From positions 124,001-188,000 of the forward strand of contig JAJPIK010000068.1 in the NCBI GenBank assembly GCA_021324795.1: a DNA stretch of 64,000 bases. The letters are read 5' to 3'. The stretch comes from Chloroflexota bacterium (GTDB taxonomy: Bacteria; Chloroflexota; UBA6077; FW602-bin22; CADDYW01). The notes under the pieces are model-generated. The model did no database searches, was not told where the DNA came from, and saw only the letters and a list, made by a program, of their open reading frames with translations. The position numbers and the translations under genes are program-made. Every line of letters begins with the position of its first letter. The first letter of the stretch is position 1. Below are positions 39,254-48,909 of this stretch, in pieces.

Positions 39254-40365
39254 TGGAATCTCGCCCGGGCGCGGCCGGTGCATTGAACTCGTCGGGCATC
39301 CCCGCGATTAGCGTCATCATCCCGGTACGAAACGGTAGTCAGACACTGGAATGGTGCCTGAGAGCCCTCCAAAAGAGCCAGGGCGTTGCCTGGGAGTGTA
39401 TCGTCGTCGACGATGGCTCCACGGACGACTCGATGGCTATTGCCGAGCGGTGGGGCGCGCAGGTCATCGTCGGCGACGGCCAAAACTATGGCCCGGCCCG
39501 TGCCCGAAACGTCGGTGCCGCCGAGGCTCACGCGCCGCTGCTGTGTTTCCTCGACGCCGACGTGACAGCACGTGAGGATACGCTAGCTGCGTTCGTACGC
39601 CTGTTCGAGATGAACGAAGGTCTGGCCGCGGCGTTTGGCTCGTACGATGCGAATCCGGCCGCGGGCGACTTCCTTTCCCAGTACCGCAATCTGCTGCATC
39701 ACTTCGTTCACCAGAGCGGCCACGAAAAGGCCTCGACGTTCTGGAGCGGCTGTGGCGTGATCCGCCGCGACATCTTTCTCTCCATGGGGGGCTTCGATCC
39801 CGGCTACGTTCGGCCGAGCATCGAAGACATTGAGCTTGGCTATCGCCTGCACCGAAATGGCCTGCCAATTCATCTGGCCAAGCAGATCCAGGTCACCCAC
39901 CTCAAACAGTGGAGCCTCTGGTCAATCCTGAAAACCGACATTCGCGACCGCGCGCTGCCTTGGACCGAGTTGATCCATCGTTCTGGCTACCTGCCCAACG
40001 ATCTGAATCTCCAGACGTCCGGTCGGGTCAGCGCGCTCTGTGTACTTGCTCTCACCCTCTGCTTGCTCGCCGGGTGGGAAAACCCGCTGCTCTGGCTGGG
40101 CTGCCTGCCGCCGGTCGGGATCCTGCTCGCCTATAATCGCGGACTCTACGCCTTCTTTGCGCGCCGTCGCGGCTGGTGGTTCTTGCTGCGTGCTCTCCCC
40201 CTGCACTGGCTCTATTTCTCCTATTCCGCGCTCGCCTTCGTCTGGGCAACGTGCATCATCATGGGCAGTCAGACGCGATATCTGCAATGGATGTCTCCGC
40301 TGCGAAGTCGGATTAGCGGGTTCCGGGCGACTCCCACCAACGCTCGAGAAGTCGTTAATCAATGA
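39247..40365 (+). CDS. Glycosyltransferase family 2 with C-terminal TM region
   Basis: ISVIIPVRNGSQTLEWCLRALQKSQGVAWECIVVDDGSTDDS; CFLDADVTARED; RPSIEDIELGYRL. Confidence 0.92.
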   Translation: MLVESRPGAAGALNSSGIPAISVIIPVRNGSQTLEWCLRALQKSQGVAWECIVVDDGSTDDSMAIAERWGAQVIVGDGQNYGPARARNVGAAEAHAPLLCFLDADVTAREDTLAAFVRLFEMNEGLAAAFGSYDANPAAGDFLSQYRNLLHHFVHQSGHEKASTFWSGCGVIRRDIFLSMGGFDPGYVRPSIEDIELGYRLHRNGLPIHLAKQIQVTHLKQWSLWSILKTDIRDRALPWTELIHRSGYLPNDLNLQTSGRVSALCVLALTLCLLAGWENPLLWLGCLPPVGILLAYNRGLYAFFARRRGWWFLLRALPLHWLYFSYSALAFVWATCIIMGSQTRYLQWMSPLRSRISGFRATPTNAREVVNQ

Positions 40366-41798
40366 GCTTGGCGCGCCGGGTAGCCGTTGCCGGCTCGCCG
40401 AGCGAAGCCCGGACACGGTCGTGGTGGCAAAGCCTCGTTAGTCAGCCATGGCTGACCATCGCCGTGGTCGCGCTGATCTTTCGGATTCTGATCGCGCTGC
40501 CGGCCATTCCCCATGTCCTGAGATTCTTTATCCCACCTGACTCGTTCGAATACGACCAGCTTGGCTGGAATCTTGCTCAGGGGCATGGGTTCTCAGAGGC
40601 ATCCTCGCCCCCCTTCGCGCCGGACGTGCGTCGAACGCCGATTTACCCGCTGCTGCTCGCCGCGTTATACCTGGTGGGCCACCATCCAGCAAGCGCGGTC
40701 GCCGTCAATCTCCTGCTCGGGGTAGCCACCTGTGTTCTGACCGTCATGCTCGGCAACCGGATTGGAGGTCCGAGCGTCGGCTTCATCGCCGGCCTCTTGA
40801 TCGCCACCGACGAGACCTCGGCTGCCTATAGTCTCGTCCTCATGACGGAGACGCTCTTCACCGTCCTGGTCCTGGTCTCGGCGCTCAAGCTGGCTCGCTA
40901 TCTTATGGCCGGCCAGATTTCGGACGTGATCGTGGCGGCCCTCTGCATCGGTGTCGCCTTTCTGACGCGTCCCATTGGACTGTTTTTACCAATTATCGTT
41001 GGGCCGGCCATCTGGTGGCTGCGTAGAACCTCGGCGAGGCGTGCGAGTCTGCTGGCCGCGGGCGCGTTTATTCTCGTCGGAATGCTCTTTCCGGCCGGCT
41101 GGACGGCGCGGAACTATTTTGTCGCCGGTCTGGCCCAGCCGACCTCACTGATCGCGATCAACGGCTACTATTACCGAGCAGCGCCGCTTCAGGCCCGGAC
41201 ACAGGGCATCTCGGTGAACGACGAGCAGAGTGCGCTGTCGACCGCGCCCGGCATCCAGGCCAGTCGCACCGGCGAGGAGAATTCGGCAGAGCTCCGGACA
41301 ATGGAACAACGTGCCATTCAGATCATCTTGAGCAATCCAGTCAGCTACGCGGAGATAAACGCCCTGGGCACCGCGCGCATGCTGGGGCCAGACCGGGACA
41401 TTCTCGCCCGTTTGAGCGCCGCCGAACGCATGAGCACGACGCCACCGAGTAGCGTGGCAGAGTTCATCACGACTACGACGCGACACGGTCCGGAGACAAC
41501 TGGTGTTGTGCTGGGCGTTGAAGTGGCGCAATTAGTGGCGCTGTATTCATTGGCGGTGATCGGCATCCTGATCGGGTGGCACGATGAGTCGCGTCGGGCG
41601 CCGATCGCACTCCTGGTCATGCTGATCTTCTACTTTCTGGTCATCTCCGGCCCCGAGGCGTATCCACGGTTTCGGGTTCCGATGATGCCTTTCGTGTGCA
41701 TCCTGGCGGCCCTTGGTGCCCAGGCGTGCGGGCGATACCTGGCAGCGCGGTCAATTCTGGCCGAAACTGATCCAGGCGCGAGAAGAGAGCAAGCGTGA
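40362..41798 (+). CDS. GT39-like integral membrane glycosyltransferase
   Basis: PDSFEYDQLGWNLAQGHGFS, RRTPIYPLLLAALYLVGHHPASAVAVNLLLG; ATGA overlaps. Confidence 0.82.
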   Translation: MSLARRVAVAGSPSEARTRSWWQSLVSQPWLTIAVVALIFRILIALPAIPHVLRFFIPPDSFEYDQLGWNLAQGHGFSEASSPPFAPDVRRTPIYPLLLAALYLVGHHPASAVAVNLLLGVATCVLTVMLGNRIGGPSVGFIAGLLIATDETSAAYSLVLMTETLFTVLVLVSALKLARYLMAGQISDVIVAALCIGVAFLTRPIGLFLPIIVGPAIWWLRRTSARRASLLAAGAFILVGMLFPAGWTARNYFVAGLAQPTSLIAINGYYYRAAPLQARTQGISVNDEQSALSTAPGIQASRTGEENSAELRTMEQRAIQIILSNPVSYAEINALGTARMLGPDRDILARLSAAERMSTTPPSSVAEFITTTTRHGPETTGVVLGVEVAQLVALYSLAVIGILIGWHDESRRAPIALLVMLIFYFLVISGPEAYPRFRVPMMPFVCILAALGAQACGRYLAARSILAETDPGARREQA

Positions 41799-42763
41799 GT
41801 TCGCCTTGGATGACTCCCTATTTCAGACAACCGATCGATTCATTAACCCTCTCGGTCGTCGTCGCGGCGCGGAATGGGCGCGCGACGGTCGAGCCTTGCT
41901 TGCGAGCGCTCGAGGAGCAGCGCAAGGACGGGATCGTCGAGATCATCGTGGTGGATCATTCGACTGACGGCACCGCGAGTATCGTGCGCGAACGGTTTCC
42001 GGAGGTGGAGATTGTGGAACGGGCTGATTCCGCGCTGGTTCCAGAATTGTGGGCGGAAGGAGTGCTTCGGGCGCGCCAGTCGATCGTCGCGTTGACGACG
42101 ACTCAGATGGCCGTCTCTCCGGGTTGGGCGCGAACGTTGATTCGCCTTCATCAGACGCATCCCTGGGGTGGAGTAGGAGGCCCGATTTTCCAAGCGAGAG
42201 GATTACGCCTTGCGGATCAAGCGGTGTACTGGCTCCGATTTGGACAATGGGGCGGAGCGAATTGTCAGGGCGTCGTCCACGACCTGCCCGGTGATAACGT
42301 GAGCTACCAGCGGGCGCGAATCCTCGACTTCGATGAAACTATCCGCCGTGATGGTTTCTGGGAAAATGAGATTCACGCCGTTCTTCGTCAGTCAGGTGCG
42401 CGGTTTTACGCGGAGAGCGAGGCGTCGGCTCGTTTTCTCGGCCACACTTCGATTCGCGAATTGGCCAGCCAGCGCCTGGTCCACGGTCGTCGCTTCGGCG
42501 CCCGGCGGGTAGCGTCGGCGTCCTTCGTCCGACGCTCGCTCTTCGTGCTTGCCTGGCCGCTGACACCGGCCGTCTTTCTGGCGCGCCTCTTCGCCCGGGC
42601 ACGTCGGGCTGGTGGGACTCTGAGCTTTGTCCGATCGTTACCGTGGCTACTCTATCTTCTCGCTTGGTGGAGCAGCGGGGAGTTACTGGGCTATCTGTTG
42701 GGAGAATTCGCCGACGATTCAGTCTCGCCGAGCCAGGGAGCTGTCCATAAAAGTGGACACTAA
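41795..42763 (+). CDS. GT2 glycosyltransferase, GT2 paralogue A of 4
   Basis: LSVVVAARNGRATVEPCLRALEEQ...VVDHSTDGTASIV; DNVSYQRA; C-terminal LPWLLYLLAWWSSGELLGYLLG. Confidence 0.9.
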   Translation: MSSPWMTPYFRQPIDSLTLSVVVAARNGRATVEPCLRALEEQRKDGIVEIIVVDHSTDGTASIVRERFPEVEIVERADSALVPELWAEGVLRARQSIVALTTTQMAVSPGWARTLIRLHQTHPWGGVGGPIFQARGLRLADQAVYWLRFGQWGGANCQGVVHDLPGDNVSYQRARILDFDETIRRDGFWENEIHAVLRQSGARFYAESEASARFLGHTSIRELASQRLVHGRRFGARRVASASFVRRSLFVLAWPLTPAVFLARLFARARRAGGTLSFVRSLPWLLYLLAWWSSGELLGYLLGEFADDSVSPSQGAVHKSGH

Positions 42764-43721
42764 GGTGACGAGTCACTCGGTGGACTCGCGGACGATCTCT
42801 CAGGAACGGCTTCAGGCACACCCGACCGAGCGCCCCCAGGTGTCCGTCGTGATCGCGTCGGTGAACGGGCCATCATACCTCGACGCTTGCCTCGCGTCGC
42901 TGTCGAGCCAGCGTGGCAACGTTCGAGGAGAAGTGATCGTTGTCGATTGTTACGGCGGTGAGATCCAAGATCTGGTCACCCACAAGTACCCCTGGGTGAA
43001 GCTGCTGTCGTTTAGCGAGCGACTGACCATTCCGAGACTACGGGCAATCGGGATCGCTCATAGCACCGGCCAGTTCGTCGCGATCACCGAGGATCACTGT
43101 ATCCCGGCGGACGATTGGTACGAGCGCATCGTCGCCTGTCTTGAAGGATCCTACGTTGCCGTGGGTGGCGCCGTCGAGAACGCGAGCACCGAGCACCTGG
43201 TCGACTGGGCAGTCTTTCTCTGCGAATACTATCGACAGGTCAATCCGATTCCGAAAGGCGAAGTCGACGACGTCGCGGGGATGAACGTTGCCTACAAGCG
43301 CGAAGCACTTGATGGTTTACAGGATCTGCTCGCGGCGGGGCGTTGGGAGAACTTCTTCCACGCGCGACTCCGTGCGAATGGCTTTCGCCTTTATTCCGAT
43401 CCCGCGATGTTGATCTACCACCGCAAATCGTTCAGCGTCACTGGTTTCCTCGCTCAGCGCTTCCATTACGGGCGCGCCTTCGCGGGCATGCGTGTCGACG
43501 GAGCGACGGTATCGCGGCGCGCGATCTTCGGGATGGGGACCGTGCTCTTGCCGCCAGTGCTGATCGGGCGCATCGCGTCCCAGGTTGTCTCTCGGCGCCG
43601 CCACCGCCTCGTCTTTCTGAGGTGCCTCCCGTTGTTGAGCCTTTTCGTGGTTAGCTGGGCCGCCGGTGAGTGTGTTGGCTATCTGGCCGGGCCTGGCGAC
43701 AGCCTCGCTCGGGTCGAGTAG
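42753..43721 (+). CDS. GT2 glycosyltransferase, GT2 paralogue B of 4
   Basis: VSVVIASVNGPSYLDACLASLSSQ; ITEDHCIP; MNVAYKRE; FHYGRAFAGMR; VSWAAGECVGYLAGPGDS. Confidence 0.9.
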   Translation: MDTKVTSHSVDSRTISQERLQAHPTERPQVSVVIASVNGPSYLDACLASLSSQRGNVRGEVIVVDCYGGEIQDLVTHKYPWVKLLSFSERLTIPRLRAIGIAHSTGQFVAITEDHCIPADDWYERIVACLEGSYVAVGGAVENASTEHLVDWAVFLCEYYRQVNPIPKGEVDDVAGMNVAYKREALDGLQDLLAAGRWENFFHARLRANGFRLYSDPAMLIYHRKSFSVTGFLAQRFHYGRAFAGMRVDGATVSRRAIFGMGTVLLPPVLIGRIASQVVSRRRHRLVFLRCLPLLSLFVVSWAAGECVGYLAGPGDSLARVE

Positions 43722-43743
43722 GTAATCGGAGCGTTAGGACGCG

Positions 43744-45003
43744 ATGCAGGTTGGGATTGATCTCAGTTGCTGGTCAAACTACCGCGGCTATGGCCGCTAC
43801 ACCCGCAATCTGGTGGATGCTCTTCTGGTGGCCGGCGGGAAGCATTCCTACGTCGGGTTCTGCGATCGAGTGACCGCTCGGGAAGGCACGTTTCCCTCCG
43901 GGCTGAAGCTCGTGACCGTGGCAACCTCACAAGCGCCGACGCAAGCGGCTACCGCCTACGGACGGCGACGCGTCTCGGACATGTGGCGGATGGCCTGGGC
44001 GGTGTTTCGCTCCGGCGTCGACCTGATGTTCTTTCCCAGCTCTTACACCTACTTTCCGGTCTTGCCGCGAACTCGGTGCGTCATCGTCGTCCACGACGCG
44101 ATCGCCGAGCGCTGGCCGAAGCTGATCTTTCCGACCTGGACCGGGCGTCTCGCCTGGACTGCGAAGTCTCGCATGGCTGGCTGGCAAGCAGACCGCGTCA
44201 TCACGGTCTCGCACAACGCGGCCGACGCCATCCACGCACACCTGGGGATCTCGACGCGGCGCCTCCGGGTGATCTATGAAGCCGCTGACCCGGTCTTCAG
44301 AATCCAGGACGCTAGCATCGAACGCGAGAGACAGGTGCGCGAGCAGTACGGAATTCCTCCGACCGCGCGGTTGCTGCTCTACGTCGGGGGATTCAGCCCC
44401 CATAAGAACCTGGAGGCCCTGCTCGCGGCCTTCGCGCGTTTGGTCGGTAGCTCGGCCGCGAGCGAGCCGCGCGACGAGGGGCCGCTCCATCTCGCCCTGG
44501 TCGGTGAGACGACGCGGGAAGCGTTCTTTTCTTGCTACACTGCCTTGTGCGAGCAGATCGGCCAGCTTGGTCTGGAATCACGGGTGACCTTTACCGGCTT
44601 CGTTCCGGACGCGGATCTCGTTCAGCTCTACCGAACGGCAGTTTGTCTGGTCCTGCCCTCCCGCGACGAGGGCTTCGGTCTGCCGGTCGTCGAGGCAATG
44701 GCGTGCGGAACGCCGGTCGTGACCAGCCGGGGCGGCGCGCTGCCGGAGCTGGTGGGCGAGGCAGGAATACTCGTCGACCCGGATCGAACCGACGACTTTG
44801 CCGACGCGCTGCGCCGGGTGTCCGAGGATGTCGAGTGCCGGGCCGAACTTCGCGAGCGTGGCCTGCGCCGGGCGAGCCAGCTTGACTGGAACGTGGCGGC
44901 GGCAGACTTGCTTCGGGTTTTCGACGAGCTCGATCCCACCGCGCGCGTGACCGCGGGTCCGAACCCCTCCGAACTCTCGCCCGGGTGGCGTGAAGGTGGC
45001 TGA
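43744..45003 (+). CDS. Glycosyltransferase family 4
   Basis: LYVGGFSPHKNLEALLAAFARL; FVPDADLVQLYRTAVCLVLPSRDEGFGLPVVEAMACGTPVVTSRGGALPELVGEAGILVDP. Confidence 0.93.
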   Translation: MQVGIDLSCWSNYRGYGRYTRNLVDALLVAGGKHSYVGFCDRVTAREGTFPSGLKLVTVATSQAPTQAATAYGRRRVSDMWRMAWAVFRSGVDLMFFPSSYTYFPVLPRTRCVIVVHDAIAERWPKLIFPTWTGRLAWTAKSRMAGWQADRVITVSHNAADAIHAHLGISTRRLRVIYEAADPVFRIQDASIERERQVREQYGIPPTARLLLYVGGFSPHKNLEALLAAFARLVGSSAASEPRDEGPLHLALVGETTREAFFSCYTALCEQIGQLGLESRVTFTGFVPDADLVQLYRTAVCLVLPSRDEGFGLPVVEAMACGTPVVTSRGGALPELVGEAGILVDPDRTDDFADALRRVSEDVECRAELRERGLRRASQLDWNVAAADLLRVFDELDPTARVTAGPNPSELSPGWREGG

Positions 45004-46264
45004 GCCGCTCTCATTTTGCATGGTCAGCACTTTCTATCCGCCGTATCACTTTGGTGGCGATGCTATGTACGTCTATCGGCTGAGCAACGCGCTGGCGCGG
45101 CGTGGACACCGGGTGACGGTGATTCACTGCGTCGATTCCTATCAGCTTCTCAGCTCGGTCGAGCCGACCGATACTTATCCCAACCACCCGAATGTGCGCG
45201 TGGAGCGGCTACGGAGCCCCTGGGGAAAGCTTTCCCCCCTGGTAACCTACCTGACCGGCCGCCCTGGACTCAAGGCACCGGCGCTAGCTAATATCTTTGA
45301 CCGCGAACACTTTGACGTCGTTCACTTTCACAATATTTCGCTCGTCGGCGGACCGCGGATCTTGCGCTACGGCGACGGTATCAAGCTGTATACCTTACAC
45401 GAGCACTGGCTCGTCTGCCCGATGCACGTGCTCTGGAAGTATAACCGGGAGCCGTGCGTCAAGCCGGACTGCCTTCGCTGCACCCTGGCGTTTCACCGGC
45501 CGCCACAAGCGTGGCGCTACACCGGTCTACTGGCGAACGAATCGCGCCAGGTTGACTTGTTCCTGGCGCCGAGTCAATTCACCCTAGCCCAGCATCGAGA
45601 GCGGGGCTTCACTCGGCCCATCCGCTACCTGCCCCACTTTCTTCCGGTGGTGGACACCGTCGTCGACTCGGCAGGACTGGCCGAAAGCAGCCTACCCTCG
45701 CCGGTCCGCCCCTACTTCTTGTTTGTCGGGCGCCTCACCAGGCTCAAGGGGGTCCAGACCCTGCTCGACGTCTTTCGTCGGTTCGACGCGACCGACCTGA
45801 TTGTCGCCGGCCACGGCGACCATTCCGACGAGCTTCGGCATCAGGCGGCCGATCTGCCCCACGTACGCTTCATCGGGCAGCGACACCCGGACGAGCTACG
45901 AAGTCTCTACGCGGGGGCGATCGCCTTGATCGTGCCGTCAGTTGGCTACGAGGTGTTCGGACTGGTTGTCCTGGAGGCGTTCGCCCAGCGCACACCGGTC
46001 ATCGTTCGGGATCTGGGGGCACTTCCGGAGCCGGTCCGAGAAAGTGGGGCCGGATTCACCTTCCAAGACTCCAACGCGCTGTTGGAGGCGATGCACGCGC
46101 TCGCCGCGAATCCAGGCCTGCGCCAGGAGCTGGGGGAGCGTGGCTATCAAGCCTATCTGCGTCGCTGGTCGGACGACGCCCACCTTACGATGTATTTCGA
46201 TGCCATCGCAGAGGCAGGCGAACGTCGGCATGCACGACTGTCAGCCGGAGACCTGGTGGGATGA
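44990..46264 (+). CDS. Glycosyltransferase family 4
   Basis: FYPPYHFGGDAMYVYRLSNALARRGHRVTVIHC; FVGRLTRLKGVQTLLDVF; VPSVGYEVFGLVVLEAFAQRTPVIVRDLGALPEPV. Confidence 0.93.
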   Translation: MKVAEPLSFCMVSTFYPPYHFGGDAMYVYRLSNALARRGHRVTVIHCVDSYQLLSSVEPTDTYPNHPNVRVERLRSPWGKLSPLVTYLTGRPGLKAPALANIFDREHFDVVHFHNISLVGGPRILRYGDGIKLYTLHEHWLVCPMHVLWKYNREPCVKPDCLRCTLAFHRPPQAWRYTGLLANESRQVDLFLAPSQFTLAQHRERGFTRPIRYLPHFLPVVDTVVDSAGLAESSLPSPVRPYFLFVGRLTRLKGVQTLLDVFRRFDATDLIVAGHGDHSDELRHQAADLPHVRFIGQRHPDELRSLYAGAIALIVPSVGYEVFGLVVLEAFAQRTPVIVRDLGALPEPVRESGAGFTFQDSNALLEAMHALAANPGLRQELGERGYQAYLRRWSDDAHLTMYFDAIAEAGERRHARLSAGDLVG

Positions 46265-47142
46265 GAATCCCGATCCTGACCTACCACGATCTCGACGAAG
46301 CCAGTTCGCCGGTTTCGGTGTCGCCCGCAATTTTCGAGCGACACCTGATCCGGTTGCGAACCGCCGGGTATCGCGTAGTAACCTTGAGCGAGGCGCTGGC
46401 GCGGCTGGGGCTGGACAGCCCCGGCAAGCCCCTCCTTGCCGTGATGACGTTTGACGATGGCTACGCCGCCGTCCACGAGGTCGCGCTCCCGCTCCTCGCC
46501 GCTCAGGGGTGGCGTGCCACTGTCTTCGCGGTGACCGAATATGTCGGTCGTCCCAACCGCTGGCCAGGTCAATCTCCTGCCGTTTCCGAGGCTCGGTTGA
46601 TGGACTGGAGCGAGCTCCGCGAGTTGTCCGCCCTCGGTTGGGAGATTGGTGCCCATACGCGATCCCATCCGGATCTTCGGTTGCTGAACGATGGCGACCT
46701 TTCCGAAGAAACGCTCGGCGCAAAAGCCGTTCTGGAAGACCGGCTGGGACAGCCGGTCCGAACTTTCGCCTATCCCTACGGATCGGTCGATCGACGCGTC
46801 CGCTCCCAAGTGCGGAAGATTTTTCACGCGGCCTGTGGGACGGAGATGGGGATCGCTGACGAGCAGAGCGACCGATCCGTACTCGAGCGAGTGGACATGT
46901 GGTATTTTAGTCATCCAGGAGCGTGCGATCTGCTCGGGACGCCATTGGCCGGTCCATACATCCGTCTCTGTCACCTGGCTCGGCGCACTGGGGCATGGCT
47001 GCGATCGCCCCAAAGGCAAGATCGATTGGTTCGGCGAATACTCCTCAACGACCGTTCGGAACCGACACGAGCGCCAACTGAGCAATTAGGGCATCGCGGT
47101 GGTCGTGCACAGACGGAAAAGGAGGTCCCTCCCAAGCGATGA
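46261..47142 (+). CDS. Polysaccharide deacetylase (NodB homology)
   Basis: MTFDDGYAAVHEVALPLLAAQGWRATVFAVTEYVG; WEIGAHTRSHPDLRLL; FAYPYGSVDRRV. Confidence 0.92.
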   Translation: MRIPILTYHDLDEASSPVSVSPAIFERHLIRLRTAGYRVVTLSEALARLGLDSPGKPLLAVMTFDDGYAAVHEVALPLLAAQGWRATVFAVTEYVGRPNRWPGQSPAVSEARLMDWSELRELSALGWEIGAHTRSHPDLRLLNDGDLSEETLGAKAVLEDRLGQPVRTFAYPYGSVDRRVRSQVRKIFHAACGTEMGIADEQSDRSVLERVDMWYFSHPGACDLLGTPLAGPYIRLCHLARRTGAWLRSPQRQDRLVRRILLNDRSEPTRAPTEQLGHRGGRAQTEKEVPPKR

Positions 47143-47933
47143 GTTACGGACCGCAGATTCTGACTCCAAGCTACTATAGCCGCTTGTTCGAGCTCGAACA
47201 GGTCCACGGCTGGTGCACTGGCATGCGAACTCTGGCCGCGGCGCTTCTCGATCCGATTTTTCGTTCGCGCACCCACTGGCGCGTTCTCGACGCTGGCTGC
47301 GGCACCGGCGGCATGGCCGACTGGCTCCGACGCTATCCGGGAACGGACGTGGTTGGCATAGACCTGTCGGAGGATGCGCTGGGGTTTTGTCAGCGGCGTG
47401 GGCAGCGTGCGCTCGTGCTCGGGTCGGTGTGTGAGCTACCCTTCGTCGATCAGAGCTTCGACTTCGTCCTCTCGACCGACGTGCTCCAGCATGTAGTCGA
47501 TCCGCCGGGTGACGTAGCGACACTGCGCGAAGCCCTACGGGTGTTGCGCCCGGGTGGATACCTGTACCTGCGGACCAACAGCCGCTTCGGGCTCGGGCCC
47601 CAGGTGCGCGAGGCAAACTATCGTCGGTACACCCGGCCAGAGCTCCTCGATCGGTTCGCCCAGGCCGGCTTCGCCGTGGAACGCGCGACGTACGCCAACA
47701 GTCTCCCGTCCTTGCTCGCCATCGCACAATCACGGTTGCGCCGGCGGACGGCCTCGGCGCAGGCGATGGACCTTGGGCTCCGACTCAAGCCGCGCCCTCG
47801 GGGATTGCGTTGGATCGATCACGGGCTCGCGTCGGTCCTCGCTGCCGAGGCGTGGTACGTACAGTCTCGCCAGCGCGATCTACCCTTCGGACATTCACTG
47901 GTCGTCCTGGCCCGACGGCCTGACAATGGATGA
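47139..47933 (+). CDS. Class I SAM-dependent methyltransferase
   Basis: WRVLDAGCGTGGMADWLRRYPGTDVVGIDLSEDALGFC; LSTDVLQHVVDPPGDVATLREALRVLRPGGYLYLR. Confidence 0.9.
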   Translation: MSYGPQILTPSYYSRLFELEQVHGWCTGMRTLAAALLDPIFRSRTHWRVLDAGCGTGGMADWLRRYPGTDVVGIDLSEDALGFCQRRGQRALVLGSVCELPFVDQSFDFVLSTDVLQHVVDPPGDVATLREALRVLRPGGYLYLRTNSRFGLGPQVREANYRRYTRPELLDRFAQAGFAVERATYANSLPSLLAIAQSRLRRRTASAQAMDLGLRLKPRPRGLRWIDHGLASVLAAEAWYVQSRQRDLPFGHSLVVLARRPDNG

Positions 47934-48871
47934 GCACGAGAGGCGATTCAAGGGGCAACGAGACCACGGTGGTTAAGCTGTCGGTGGTCATTGCCGCGCA
48001 CAACGCGTCCGCCGTGATCGAGACATGTCTCTCAGCATTGCAGGCGCAGCGCGTGCCCGATCTGCCGGAAATCATCGTGGCCGACAGTTCCACTGATGGG
48101 ACGGATACGATCGTTCGCACGCGGTTCCCATCTGTCAAGCTGCTGCACTTCGACGAAGCGCTGACCGTGCCACAGCTCAGAGCACGGGGAATCGCCGTGG
48201 CATCCGGCGAGGTGATCGCGATCCTCGATCCCTATTCGATCGCCGATCACCAGTGGGCCGAGGCGTTGATCGCGGAGCATGCCGCCCGATCAAGCCCGAT
48301 CATCGGGGGAACGGTCGATCTCTACGATGCCGACCACCAGAGTTATCTGTCCTGGGCGCAATACATCAATGAATACGGGATGTTCATGCCACCGATGGGC
48401 GCGGGGGCGAGTGAAATACTGGCCGGCAGCAATGTATCGTACAAGCGCGCATCGCTGCTGAACAACGCAAAGTACCAGCACGATGAGTTTTGGAAAACCT
48501 TTGTGAACGAAAGCGCCGAGGCGGCCGGTTCGGCGCTCTGGCTAACCCCCGAGGTCAGGATTGCTCTAAAGAAGCCAATTGCTTTCAGCGATTACTTCCG
48601 CACACGATTCGATCACGGACGCTGTTACGCCGGCATGCGCATCGCCGGTCGCTCTCGGGTCGAGAAATGGCTCCGCGCGGCCTCGGCGCCTCTGTTGCCA
48701 TTCGTCTTGCTCGGGCGCACCGGCCTGCGCTATTGGTCCAAAAAGCGTCATCGCGAGAAACTTCTAACCACGCTTCCCTGGCAACTGCTTCTGTTTGGAA
48801 ACTGGGCATTGGGAGAAATGATCGGATATCTGTGTGGCCCCGGAAAGAGCTGCCGTCGGCTGTTCTATTAA
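47930..48871 (+). CDS. GT2 glycosyltransferase, GT2 paralogue C of 4
   Basis: LSVVIAAHNASAVIETCLSALQAQ; SNVSYKRAS; FDHGRCYAGMRIAG; LPWQLLLFGNWALGEMIGYLCGPGKS. Confidence 0.9.
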   Translation: MSTRGDSRGNETTVVKLSVVIAAHNASAVIETCLSALQAQRVPDLPEIIVADSSTDGTDTIVRTRFPSVKLLHFDEALTVPQLRARGIAVASGEVIAILDPYSIADHQWAEALIAEHAARSSPIIGGTVDLYDADHQSYLSWAQYINEYGMFMPPMGAGASEILAGSNVSYKRASLLNNAKYQHDEFWKTFVNESAEAAGSALWLTPEVRIALKKPIAFSDYFRTRFDHGRCYAGMRIAGRSRVEKWLRAASAPLLPFVLLGRTGLRYWSKKRHREKLLTTLPWQLLLFGNWALGEMIGYLCGPGKSCRRLFY

Positions 48872-48898
48872 CAGGAGCACTTGTAACAGGAGCACTTG
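48869..48898 (+). repeat. Tandem duplicated 15-mer taacaggagcacttg containing an AGGAG ribosome-binding site
   Basis: Two exact head-to-tail copies, 48869-48883 and 48884-48898, between GT2 paralogues C and D. Confidence 0.9.
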
Positions 48899-48909
48899 GC
48901 GAAGAGCGG

